Source of the DNA: Candidatus Poribacteria bacterium | GTDB lineage: Bacteria; Poribacteria; WGA-4E; WGA-3G | Length of the DNA stretch: 61,559 nucleotides | Assembly (NCBI GenBank): GCA_022819945.1 | Contig: JAJEGI010000110.1 | Coordinates: 1-61,559, forward strand | Reading direction: 5' to 3' | Shown: one piece after another, positions 25,427-33,000 of the stretch | Position numbering within the stretch: position 1 is the stretch's first letter | How the letters are laid out: each line of letters begins with the position of its first letter | The notes under the pieces: generated by a model | Seen by the model: only the letters and a program-made list of their open reading frames with translations | What the model was told of the DNA's origin: nothing | Databases searched by the model: none | Position numbers and translations under genes: made by a program

Positions 25427-25867
25427 GTGAAATTCCGCTATCAATCTTGTTCGTATTACTGGAGATCAGCACTCATAGTTGTTTTGGTGACAACGGGATT
25501 TTTTATTGGGTGCAGTCAAAAGATTGGGACCCTGGAGGCTCCTCAAACGGCATCGCTCACTGGGACAATTGTTGAAATTGACGACCATGGCAATGCTGTG
25601 ACGAACCTTGAAATCGCGCCGTTTACCGAACGCGGTTGGAAACTTGGCGATACGCTTGAAGCAGCATTTGAGACAGGACAAAAAATTCAGATAAAATTCG
25701 TTGAGAACTATGGGGATGTTCCGGTTGGGGACTATTTAGGTAGGTTTTCGACCTCTACTAAACAGTTCAAAATTGCGATCAACATGGGAAACATCTCTGA
25801 AACTTTGAAATTGAACACTCAGAGCAAGGTAGTTCTCCAGAAAGTGGAAGTCCCCTCAGCGGATTAA
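25427..25867 (+). CDS. lipoprotein with SAM hydroxide adenosyltransferase C-terminal-like domain
   Basis: The product (146 aa from the GTG at 25427) has a short hydrophobic export segment ending in a lipobox (LVTTGFFIGC, Cys then Ser). A domain of about 100 residues follows that resembles the C-terminal beta-barrel of SAM-dependent chlorinase/SAM hydrolase proteins: GTIVEIDDHGNAVTNLEIAP, YGDVPVGDYLGRF and FKIAINMGNISETL. In that family the domain forms part of the SAM/nucleoside site next to an N-terminal catalytic domain, which is absent here. An ATG at 25409 is possible, but GGAGGT (25411-25416) is better placed for the GTG. It has its own promoter and terminator and so is monocistronic. 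Confidence 0.65.
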   Translation: MKFRYQSCSYYWRSALIVVLVTTGFFIGCSQKIGTLEAPQTASLTGTIVEIDDHGNAVTNLEIAPFTERGWKLGDTLEAAFETGQKIQIKFVENYGDVPVGDYLGRFSTSTKQFKIAINMGNISETLKLNTQSKVVLQKVEVPSAD

Positions 25868-25898
25868 GCAGATCCGCCAAGGCAGATAGACCTTCTTT

Positions 25899-25924
25899 TC
25901 TGCGCAAACGCAGACCTATTTTTT
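25899..25924 (+). terminator. intrinsic terminator
   Basis: TCTGCG-CAAA-CGCAGA stem-loop (25899-25914) followed by CCTATTTTTT. It ends the lipoprotein transcript 32 bp after its stop. Confidence 0.75.
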
Positions 25925-25962
25925 AACGGATACATATCCGGTGCGAGGATAAATATAGAAAA

Positions 25963-27534
25963 ATGCTTCTGACCCTGAAACAGGCAAGCCAATGGGCTTC
26001 AGAACGGTTGAGTAAAAACGTTACACCCGCAAATATCACCTATTTAATCCAGTATGGGAGGATTGAATCCGTTGTTGATAATGGGTCAACGCTGATTCCT
26101 CTGCAAAGTCTTGAGGATTATTACAGTCTGAACCGTCGAGAGAAACGTTGGAAAGATGAACTCGGTGATGATTTGAATTGGACATTGGCTTTTGAAAAAG
26201 TTAAAGAAGCGGAAACGACAAAACACGTTCACCGACTACATCCGTACAAAGGCAAATTTATCCCACAATTGGTTGAATATTTTTTAGATGCGCACACCGA
26301 TAACTTTAAGCGAGATGTCTATTTTCGACCGGGAAATATTGTGCTTGACCCGTTTTGTGGAAGTGGAACTACTTTGGTCCAAGCGAATGAACTCGGCATG
26401 CACGCGATTGGGATTGATGTTTCGGCATTTAACGCTTTCATTGGCAACGCCAAAGTAGGAACATATAATTTGATCTATTTGTATGAGGAGAGCCAGAAAA
26501 TCACGGCAGCTCTCAAAAATTTTGTTGCTACATCTGGGATACTTGAATTTGATACTAAACTCGCGGGATTGCTTGCGGCTTTTAATAATCAATATTTCCC
26601 CGTATCCTTTAAACGCCGAGTCAGAACCGGTGAAATTGATCAGAAGCAATACGGGAATGAGAAGGAAACTGTTTTTTTGGAGACATATCATAAACTCGTT
26701 GCTGAGTATCAAATTGACACACAGATGTCAGCCGACTCTGCGCGTTTTATGAAGCAGTGGTATCTTCCAGGGATTAGAGCAGAGATTGATTTTGTCCACA
26801 ACGAAATTCGTAAAATGGAAGACACATCAATCCAAAAAGCCTTGATGCTCATTTTAAGCCGGACGATCCGTTCGTGCAGAGCCACAACGCATGCAGATTT
26901 AGGCACATTGCGGAAACCTGTAACGACAACCTATTATTGTCGAAAACACGGGAAAGTCTGTAAACCTCTTTTTTCAATCCTGAGTTGGTGGGAGCGGTAT
27001 TGCAAGGATAGCATCCAACGATGGAGTGAATTTGGCAGATTAAAAACGGACACCTTTCAACACTGCATAACCGGTGATTCACGGACGATTGACATCTTGA
27101 CGATGTTGAGACAAGCGTCTCCGCAATTCGCTGAGATTGCCCAAAAACAGAAAATTAAGGGGATTTTTACAAGTCCACCGTACGTTGGACTGATCAACTA
27201 TCACGAGCAGCATGCTTACGCCTATGATCTCTTTGGGTTCAAAAGGTTGGATGAATTAGAAATTGGTCCCTTATTTAGAGGAAAAGGACGAGAGGCAAGG
27301 GAATCGTATATTCATGGTGTGGCAGAGGTTTTCAAAAACTGTAAGCGGTTTTTAGCCGACGATTACGATGTATTCGTTGTTGCAAATGACAAGTTCAATA
27401 TGTATCCAACTATCGCTGAGATGGCGGGGATGCATATTGTCAACCAACACATGCGCCCTGTCTTGAATCGGACCGAAAAGAATCATGAGGCAGTATATCT
27501 GGAGACAATATTTCATCTTAAGGTGGCGAGATGA
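25963..27534 (+). CDS. DNA methyltransferase (N4-cytosine/N6-adenine type) with N-terminal helix-turn-helix-like segment
   Basis: The 523-residue amino-methyltransferase has SAM-binding motif I at DPFCGSGTT (residues 129-137) and catalytic motif IV at TSPPY (403-407). Motif I precedes motif IV. A HRLHPYKGKFIPQLVEYFL block precedes motif I, as in many pfam N6/N4-methylase proteins. The N-terminal 55 residues (LTLKQASQWASERLSKNVTP, then NITYLIQYGRIES) look like an excisionase/MerR-type DNA-binding unit. No restriction endonuclease is next to it, so it is an orphan methylase or part of an unrecognised system. Its last codon overlaps the start of the APH-like kinase gene (ATGA). The target sequence is unknown. 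Confidence 0.9.
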   Translation: MLLTLKQASQWASERLSKNVTPANITYLIQYGRIESVVDNGSTLIPLQSLEDYYSLNRREKRWKDELGDDLNWTLAFEKVKEAETTKHVHRLHPYKGKFIPQLVEYFLDAHTDNFKRDVYFRPGNIVLDPFCGSGTTLVQANELGMHAIGIDVSAFNAFIGNAKVGTYNLIYLYEESQKITAALKNFVATSGILEFDTKLAGLLAAFNNQYFPVSFKRRVRTGEIDQKQYGNEKETVFLETYHKLVAEYQIDTQMSADSARFMKQWYLPGIRAEIDFVHNEIRKMEDTSIQKALMLILSRTIRSCRATTHADLGTLRKPVTTTYYCRKHGKVCKPLFSILSWWERYCKDSIQRWSEFGRLKTDTFQHCITGDSRTIDILTMLRQASPQFAEIAQKQKIKGIFTSPPYVGLINYHEQHAYAYDLFGFKRLDELEIGPLFRGKGREARESYIHGVAEVFKNCKRFLADDYDVFVVANDKFNMYPTIAEMAGMHIVNQHMRPVLNRTEKNHEAVYLETIFHLKVAR

Positions 27535-28583
27535 CGCTTATGAAAGTTGACAATGCTTTTGATAAGACGGAACTCCTGGAACTTCTCAACACTGCCTACG
27601 GTTTATCTTTGAAATCTATAACCTTTTTCCCAGAAGGTGAAGATAGTTACGGCTACATTGCTGTGTCTGAGACAGACGAGAAGTATTTTGTCAAAGCCTC
27701 TACTTCTGTACCAGATACCTGCTTAAAGGTAGCATCGCTTCTGCGGCACCGATGCGACATTCGAGGTGTTGTCGCTCCGTTGGAAACGGAGGATGGCATG
27801 CTGAGTCTTCCGTGGCAAGGTTTTAACGTTTCACTTTTTCCGTTTATTGAAGGTAAAAGTCGGTGGGATCTGTGGAAAGTCGGAAAGGATTTCACTGACC
27901 CTGAACTCTGTCAGACCGCTGCGCTGTTAGCAACAATCCATGACGTTACGACGGTTGATCTGGATTGTCTACCTATAGCAAAATATGACTTGCCTTTACG
28001 GAGTGAACTCTATGGAGTGCTTGAAGCAGCGGAAAAAAAGATATCCCCAGAAAATAAATATCAGAAGCAGCTTCTTGAGGCGCTCGTGGCACATCGGTCT
28101 GCTATCTTACAGACATTGCGTAGATATGATGATTTAGGACGTTCAGGGACGGCACTACAAACACCGTTTGTGATTACGCACGGTGACCCGACGCCCGGCA
28201 ATCTCATTATAGATGCTGAAGACCGACTTCACATAATTGATTGGGACGGTGTCTCTTTAGGTCCGGTTGAGAAGGATCTCGTCGCTTTTACGGGTGAGCG
28301 GTTTGATGTGGTTTTAGAAAGTTATCTGGCGGAAAGACAGGACCGGACTGCTCTATATGCGGATATTTTCGGCTTTTATATCTACGAATGGACGCTCAAT
28401 GAGATCCGAGATTACGGCACCAAAATCCTTTTTAAGAACAACGACGCTCAGCAGAATGAATACGATTGGGAGAGTTTGCAAGACTATCTACCGCCTAATC
28501 AGGCGTTGATGGAAGATGGCATTGCGACTGTCCGAAACACACTCGGTAGGTATAATCTCCTACCGAAAAATAGTGGAGGTTAG
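27531..28583 (+). CDS. APH-fold phosphotransferase
   Basis: The 350-residue protein has the aminoglycoside phosphotransferase/protein-kinase-like fold. The catalytic loop HGDPTPGN lies at 217-224 and the metal-binding IIDWDGVSLGP around 235-245. The N-lobe has EGEDSYGYIAV and a Lys in KYFVKAS. The overall pattern resembles the spectinomycin-phosphotransferase-like group, but most chromosomal members phosphorylate unknown small molecules. It starts inside the methyltransferase stop codon (4-bp overlap), so the two are translated together, and the creatininase-like gene follows by 3 bp. It is not evidence for antibiotic resistance by itself. Confidence 0.85.
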   Translation: MTLMKVDNAFDKTELLELLNTAYGLSLKSITFFPEGEDSYGYIAVSETDEKYFVKASTSVPDTCLKVASLLRHRCDIRGVVAPLETEDGMLSLPWQGFNVSLFPFIEGKSRWDLWKVGKDFTDPELCQTAALLATIHDVTTVDLDCLPIAKYDLPLRSELYGVLEAAEKKISPENKYQKQLLEALVAHRSAILQTLRRYDDLGRSGTALQTPFVITHGDPTPGNLIIDAEDRLHIIDWDGVSLGPVEKDLVAFTGERFDVVLESYLAERQDRTALYADIFGFYIYEWTLNEIRDYGTKILFKNNDAQQNEYDWESLQDYLPPNQALMEDGIATVRNTLGRYNLLPKNSGG

Positions 28584-28586
28584 ATA

Positions 28587-29315
28587 ATGTCTCAAATCAA
28601 ATCAGTGTTCCTTTGGGAAAACCAACGTCGATATGTCCGTGAGGCGATTGATGCTGGCACGCTTGAAGGTGCGATCATTCCTACGGGTAGCACAGAGCAA
28701 CACAACGAACACTTGGCAATGTATCACGATACGCAAAGCGCGGTCTATGTCTCCAAATTGGCGGCTGAAAAGTTGTTTCCGCGGGTGATTGTGACAACGC
28801 CTCTGGCGATCGGTGTATCGGAACACTGGATGGACCACAAAGGCACACTCACGCTTCGCGCGGAGGTTTTCGGGGAGGTGTTATACGATGTCGCCGATAG
28901 CATGCGTCGGCACGGGATTAGTAACATCTTGATTGTCAATGGACATGCGGGGAACGCGGGTCCGGTGCATGAACGCTTGGACGGTTACCGCGAGAAACTC
29001 GGCATTAATATAGAATTCCATTCCTATTGGGAGGCGTACACTCCAGAGTTAGTGCAAGAACAGATGGAATCTGGCGTTTGTCCTGGACACGCCGCGGAGT
29101 TTGAGACGGCGTTTGCGCTCGCTGCCTTTGCGGAAAATGTCGATTGGAACGGCGTGGATTACGACAGCGCGAAACTCACTATTTCTAATGAGGGACAGGC
29201 GAAGTCCGATCGCGAATATCATCATCAAGCGAAATTGGCGACAGCCGACAAAGGACAAGCAATGATCGATGTCGCTGTGGACTGGGTAGCAGAGAAAATG
29301 CAGTCAATGCTTTAA
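28587..29315 (+). CDS. creatininase-family amidohydrolase
   Basis: The 242-residue protein belongs to the creatininase/MftE-type metal amidohydrolases. The metal ligands appear in PTGSTEQHNEHLAMYHDT (Glu, His, Asp), IVNGHAGNAG (His) and HAAEFETAFAL (Glu). AGTGGAGG precedes the ATG by about 7 bases, and only 3 bp separate it from the upstream kinase gene, so it is probably the third gene of that operon. The family acts on creatinine, formamidopyrimidines and peptide precursors, and the substrate here is unknown. It ends at the hairpin 29334-29354. Confidence 0.9.
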   Translation: MSQIKSVFLWENQRRYVREAIDAGTLEGAIIPTGSTEQHNEHLAMYHDTQSAVYVSKLAAEKLFPRVIVTTPLAIGVSEHWMDHKGTLTLRAEVFGEVLYDVADSMRRHGISNILIVNGHAGNAGPVHERLDGYREKLGINIEFHSYWEAYTPELVQEQMESGVCPGHAAEFETAFALAAFAENVDWNGVDYDSAKLTISNEGQAKSDREYHHQAKLATADKGQAMIDVAVDWVAEKMQSML

Positions 29316-29333
29316 TAGTTGTCAGATACCGTT

Positions 29334-29354
29334 GGGGCGAGGTGACCTCGCCCC
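29334..29354. repeat. GC-rich palindrome between convergent genes (terminator or REP-like)
   Basis: GGGGCGAGGT (29334-29343) and ACCTCGCCCC (29345-29354) are perfect arms around one base, 19 bp after the creatininase stop and 14 bp from the aldolase stop. It is preceded by one heptamer AGTTGTC (29317-29323). Lacking a T-run, it may be a dispersed REP-like unit that also insulates the two genes. Confidence 0.7.
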
Positions 29355-29367
29355 TACGATGGCTTCT

Positions 29368-30156
29368 CTAATGTCCCTCAAGTGCCTTCCTGACTCCGTC
29401 ACCATGTTCACGCCACCAGCTGTAGAGAATGGAAATATCGGTGCCGATGCAGAAATGCCGAACCCCCATATCCAGATAGCGTTTCGTGTCGTCGGCACTC
29501 CCAATTTCCGCGCGTGGTGGGACTCCCATCTTTATGGCGGTCTTAAACACTCTGTCGTGTGCTTCTCCGATTTCAGGCGCGCCGCGCTGACCGACCATTC
29601 CGATACTCATTGAGTAATCTGAACCGCCCCATTGAATCATGTCAACACCTTCAACGGACAGTACTTCTTCGAGGTTGTCAACGGTGCCTTTCTTTTCAAT
29701 CATAATGACGTTGACGACATCGCGGAGGGCTTGGACGTATTCTGGACCACCTCCGTAACCCATATAAGAAAATCGGCGCGTTGCCACACCGTAGCTGCCT
29801 CCATCTTCCGGTGTATCCGCTCGGGTCGTGCGTACACACTCTTTTACATCTTCAACGTTTTGGCAGTCTGCGTAGAGTACACTCTGGAAGCCGGAACCGA
29901 TTGCGCGTTGTGCGATGAAACCGCGAGGCTCCTGGTCAACCTTAATCATTGTTGATATATTGTGAAGTTCAGCTGCACGGCAGAGGTTATCCAGATCGTG
30001 CAGATCGAACGGTCCGTATTCGCCAACGAATTCAACATAGTCATACAACCCAGTATGACCGATTGCTTCAACGATGGAGGGCCAAGTGGTATGGATATGC
30101 GTGCCGACTGTCGGTTTATCAGCGTTGAGTAGTTCTCTAAATGTATTTTTTCTCAT
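29368..30156 (-). CDS. HpcH/HpaI-family aldolase
   Basis: The 262-residue TIM-barrel aldolase is of the class II HpcH/HpaI type, which cleaves or forms 2-keto-3-deoxy acids with pyruvate and a divalent metal. Features are TVGTHIHTTWPSIVEAIGHT at the N-terminus, YDYVEFVGEYG, the metal-binding Glu in VIMIEKKGTVDNLEEVL and Asp in IQWGGSDYSMSIG. GAGGAG precedes the ATG. It converges on the creatininase gene. Many homologues are annotated 2,4-dihydroxyhept-2-enedioate or 2-keto-3-deoxyrhamnonate aldolase; which applies cannot be judged here. Confidence 0.88.
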   Translation of the reverse strand: MRKNTFRELLNADKPTVGTHIHTTWPSIVEAIGHTGLYDYVEFVGEYGPFDLHDLDNLCRAAELHNISTMIKVDQEPRGFIAQRAIGSGFQSVLYADCQNVEDVKECVRTTRADTPEDGGSYGVATRRFSYMGYGGGPEYVQALRDVVNVIMIEKKGTVDNLEEVLSVEGVDMIQWGGSDYSMSIGMVGQRGAPEIGEAHDRVFKTAIKMGVPPRAEIGSADDTKRYLDMGVRHFCIGTDISILYSWWREHGDGVRKALEGH

Positions 30157-30268
30157 GAATTGCTCCTCTGTTTTTGAGTATAGGACGTAGCGTTCAAGAC
30201 GCTATTAACTTATCAGAGATATGCACTTTTTTCAACAACTTTTGACTTGCAAACGCGCCAAAAAGTGC

Positions 30269-30297
30269 TTGCAAGCCGACACTGTTTCTGTTAAACT
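30269..30297 (+). promoter_or_regulatory. candidate promoter with an overlapping inverted repeat
   Basis: TTGCAA (30269-30274), 17-bp spacer, TAAACT (30292-30297), upstream of the 30369 gene. The -35 box is half of an inverted repeat CTTGCAA (30246-30252)/TTGCAAG (30269-30275) that could be an operator. Confidence 0.4.
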
Positions 30298-30368
30298 TGT
30301 ACCATCTCAATTGGACTTATTGACTTTTCTAATACTCCCTTCCTTCAAGATGCAAACAGAGGTTTCTC

Positions 30369-31151
30369 ATGGAAAACTTAATTACATTACCAACAAATTT
30401 TGATGATTACCTGACGATTGAAAATGCTGATCTCCGTTTCAGAGAGGCGACCGATGTTGCAGAACGCGTCATCGGCGCAGGTGTAGAAATCTATCCGAAC
30501 ATGGATCACGCTGCGATTTTTTGCGACCCGCCGCACCTTGTTGCAGACGGTTTAAAACAACTCGGTTATGTCAACGGATGGGATGCGCGGTGTTATCCGT
30601 CGCCTGTTGACGGTTGCGACTATATCAATGTATCTGCGCAATTGCCCGCGGAGAGTCCCGCACGCAGCGAGGGGTGGTTTGATTACGTCGCTGTTGTGCA
30701 CCCTGTTGACAAACTGGCACTGCAGCACATGCTTGGGCAGGGATACGGCAACCCGTTTATTCATCATCTGACGTGGGGACTTGTAGCACCGGAACGCGCG
30801 ACCACTGATGATTTTGAATACGCGAGCCAAGTTGTACCGTTTATGGTAGAGAAACGGAAGGTCATCGGAGATGCTATCGGAGATGCGCCCGGTACCTTGA
30901 TTATCGCCTTACCAGAGAACGTCCTCTCACACCCGAAATTTGATGAATCTCTACCGACATGGCTTGGTGATCTTGATGAAGAAGCGTATCAGGTCGAATC
31001 TATGCAGGGTGGCGGTTTCCTGATTCAGTTCTTTGTGCTGACGGGTGGTAGGATTGAGGTTGCCCTCCGCGTAGATACGACACAGACGTTTAATCCGAAA
31101 AGTGTCCATAAGATTTCGGAAGATGAGATTAGTGCTGTGCAGGGGGAATAG
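30369..31151 (+). CDS. hypothetical protein, 260 aa
   Basis: This soluble protein has no signal peptide or membrane segment. It has His- and Asp-rich central blocks (NMDHAAIFCDPPHLVADGL and GNPFIHHLTWGLVAP) that could bind metal, loosely like vicinal-oxygen-chelate domains, but I cannot assign a family. The C-terminal half ends in beta-type sequence (GGFLIQFFVLTGGRIEVALR). It lies between the aldolase (divergent) and the DUF433 gene with its own likely promoter. Codon use resembles its neighbours. Confidence 0.75.
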   Translation: MENLITLPTNFDDYLTIENADLRFREATDVAERVIGAGVEIYPNMDHAAIFCDPPHLVADGLKQLGYVNGWDARCYPSPVDGCDYINVSAQLPAESPARSEGWFDYVAVVHPVDKLALQHMLGQGYGNPFIHHLTWGLVAPERATTDDFEYASQVVPFMVEKRKVIGDAIGDAPGTLIIALPENVLSHPKFDESLPTWLGDLDEEAYQVESMQGGGFLIQFFVLTGGRIEVALRVDTTQTFNPKSVHKISEDEISAVQGE

Positions 31152-31170
31152 ATGGGTTTGTCCTTCTTTA

Positions 31171-31200
31171 TTGAGAATTCTGACGTTGGTGGGGTATAAT
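31171..31200 (+). promoter_or_regulatory. sigma-70 promoter for the DUF433 gene
   Basis: TTGAGA (31171-31176), 18-bp spacer, TATAAT (31195-31200). It gives a leader of about 100 nt to the 31306 ATG. Confidence 0.55.
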
Positions 31201-31305
31201 ATCTATTGGCTATTAATCCCTTGGCAATGCGTATTTTTAAAGTTAACGCCCGTCGAAAATGAGGTTAGTGTTTTTTCGATATTTCGTTGAAAGGAGGAAG
31301 TAAAA

Positions 31306-31536
31306 ATGGATACAAAATGGATACAATCGAATCCATCTATTATGATGGGAAAACCTGTCATTGCCGGGACCCGTATTCCTGTTGAGCTGATTTTGGAGAA
31401 ATTCGCGGCAGGCGAAACAATTGAGCAACTGCTTGAAGCATATCCGCGTTTAACTGAGGAGGGTATCCGTGCAGCTTTTCGTTTTGCGGCACAAGCCCTT
31501 CGCGCTGATGTCATTTATCCTATCTCTGCTTGTTAA
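31306..31536 (+). CDS. DUF433 (VapB-type antitoxin-like) protein
   Basis: This small protein of 76 residues has the complete DUF433 pattern: an N-terminal DTKWIQSNPSIMMGKPVIAGTRIPVELILEKFAAG and a predicted winged/helix-turn-helix region AGETIEQLLEAYPRLTEEGI. Members often precede a PIN-like DUF5615 toxin, and no such gene follows: the next 288 bp hold only repeats. AAGGAGGAAG precedes the ATG at good spacing. It may be a solitary antitoxin or a DNA-binding regulator. Confidence 0.85.
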   Translation: MDTKWIQSNPSIMMGKPVIAGTRIPVELILEKFAAGETIEQLLEAYPRLTEEGIRAAFRFAAQALRADVIYPISAC

Positions 31537-31585
31537 CGTCTTTCAGCGTCATCTTTGCTAAGGATTCGGAATCCATAACAATAGC

Positions 31586-31657
31586 AGCCCCAGCGGGGCG
31601 ACATGTTTATAGAAACACAGGTAACCAACCACTCTTAGCCTCAGCGGGGCGACATGT
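31586..31657. repeat. two direct copies of a 21-bp hairpin-bearing repeat
   Basis: AGCCYCAGCGGGGCGACATG plus T occurs at 31586-31606 and 31637-31657 (one mismatch, period 51 bp). Copy one forms GCCCC-AGC-GGGGC. It lies in the gene-free stretch 31537-31824. Confidence 0.8.
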
Positions 31658-31685
31658 GCTTTATCAATTTTGAACTTGAGTGAAG

Positions 31686-31757
31686 GTTCGTAGTAGTGCG
31701 ATTTATCGCACTGCTTTGCAGTGAGAACAACGGGCAATGAATTGCCCTACTACGAAC
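31686..31757. repeat. 72-bp multi-hairpin palindromic element
   Basis: Outer arms GTTCGTAGTAG (31686-31696) and CTACTACGAAC (31747-31757) are perfect complements. Inside are three further perfect hairpins: GTGCGAT/ATCGCAC (31696-31711), CACTGC/GCAGTG (31709-31723) and GGGCAAT/ATTGCCC (31732-31747). The element can fold as a multi-branched cruciform or RNA. It occupies the same gene-free stretch as the 21-bp repeats. Confidence 0.9.
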
Positions 31758-31824
31758 AGGATCGCCTATAGACTCAAACTTGAAGAACTACATATTTATA
31801 GAATGCTTTGGGAATTTTTAAACT

Positions 31825-32136
31825 ATGGAATGCAGTATAATGGAAGAAGTTCGCGAAATGCGGCGAAAAATCTCTGAGAAATTTGGACATGATTTCAGTC
31901 GATTGGTTGCGTATTACCAAGAACTGGAAACTGAAATGCGGAAATCAGGTAAATACAGATTCGCGGATCCGCCAAGCGAAAAACCGGCATCTGAAGAAGA
32001 TGCTTTCAGCTCTCTGGTTTCTGTTCAGTTGGTCCCTGAAGAATTTGAGGTTATTCAAACACTTGCCAAGTCGCGCGGAATATCTCCTGGACACTTAATT
32101 CGGGAGTGGGTTCTCGAACATATTGAGGCAAGGTAG
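31825..32136 (+). CDS. small protein with ribbon-helix-helix-like C-terminus
   Basis: The 103-residue protein opens with MEEVREMRRKISEKFGHDFS (from the second Met, 31840), a pattern seen at the start of many small antitoxin-type proteins. Its C-terminus, SVQLVPEEFEVIQTLAKSRG then SPGHLIREWVLEHI, resembles a CopG/RHH DNA-binding fold. No toxin partner is obvious: the next gene, 20 bp downstream, is a DUF5677-like protein. Both candidate starts have weak ribosome binding sites; 31825 is listed. Confidence 0.7.
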   Translation: MECSIMEEVREMRRKISEKFGHDFSRLVAYYQELETEMRKSGKYRFADPPSEKPASEEDAFSSLVSVQLVPEEFEVIQTLAKSRGISPGHLIREWVLEHIEAR

Positions 32137-32156
32137 TCATTAAAAGGAGGTCTAAC

Positions 32157-32978
32157 ATGAATAAAAAAGTGCCCGAATTGTTGGATTTGACCAAAAAACT
32201 TTTAGATCAATCCGTGGAAATTGTTAACGATTCAGTTCCATCAAGTGAATGTGTACCTGCAGAAGAAGTCCGATATTCAATTTTCCTCCGTGTTCAAACC
32301 AGCGAGGCCTTAAAGCTTGGCTATGGGGCTTACAGCAGTTGTCATAACGGTTGGGGACATGGAGGAATAGGGGCAGCACGTTCCATATATGAAATTCTGC
32401 TTGACATTAAGTACATTACCCATGATGAGACACACAAGGACGAACGTTTTACAAGATTTCTGGATCACGGTGCTGAATATCTCTACTTGAAAATGGAAAG
32501 AGAACTCCGATTGGGAGGACAGATATCTGAAAAAGAACAAGACGAACTGACAGATAAATATGATCAATTGAAAAAGAAGTACAAGAACATGCACGAACAG
32601 GATGTAAAATCAGGTATAGCGAAACCGGACGCAACTCCGCGTTACAGAAAATATAATTGGGCAGGGCTTGACCTTACTGAAAAGGTTGAAGAGGTTAACT
32701 TGGATACATTTCACCAATTATATAAGGAACTTGCGGAGTTATCTCATGTCAGTATGAAGTCTATACTTGGTGCAATTGTAGGATTTACGAACGGACAAAT
32801 TGAGGTGGATATGAATCTCAATCCATCTCCGGTCCATTGCTATGATGTTTTAATGGTTGTGTTCACATGTATTTCTGGGATATTAGAGGAATATATGGCG
32901 TACTTTGAGATTGAACATTCTAGTTACCCTATCCTTGGAAATCTTTGGAGAGATTACAAGGAACTTTTAGACAAATAA
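32157..32978 (+). CDS. DUF5677-like helical protein
   Basis: The 273-residue protein is mostly helical and soluble. The segment GHGGIGAARSIYEILLDIKYITHDE, with a conserved Arg-Ser-x-x-Glu, and a later FTRFLDHGAEY match the look of DUF5677 proteins, which are common in accessory regions and have no known activity. AAAAGGAGGTCTAAC precedes the ATG, an ideal ribosome binding site. It is 20 bp from the upstream RHH-like gene and 22 bp from the WD40-protease gene, so all three may be cotranscribed. The family call is tentative. Confidence 0.7.
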   Translation: MNKKVPELLDLTKKLLDQSVEIVNDSVPSSECVPAEEVRYSIFLRVQTSEALKLGYGAYSSCHNGWGHGGIGAARSIYEILLDIKYITHDETHKDERFTRFLDHGAEYLYLKMERELRLGGQISEKEQDELTDKYDQLKKKYKNMHEQDVKSGIAKPDATPRYRKYNWAGLDLTEKVEEVNLDTFHQLYKELAELSHVSMKSILGAIVGFTNGQIEVDMNLNPSPVHCYDVLMVVFTCISGILEEYMAYFEIEHSSYPILGNLWRDYKELLDK

Positions 32979-33000
32979 AGGTATTACGAGATGGAATCTT

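Noticed and set aside
27531..28583. Aminoglycoside or spectinomycin resistance gene
   Set aside because: Only the general APH fold can be read; genomic context is a methylase operon and no resistance-specific signature could be confirmed.
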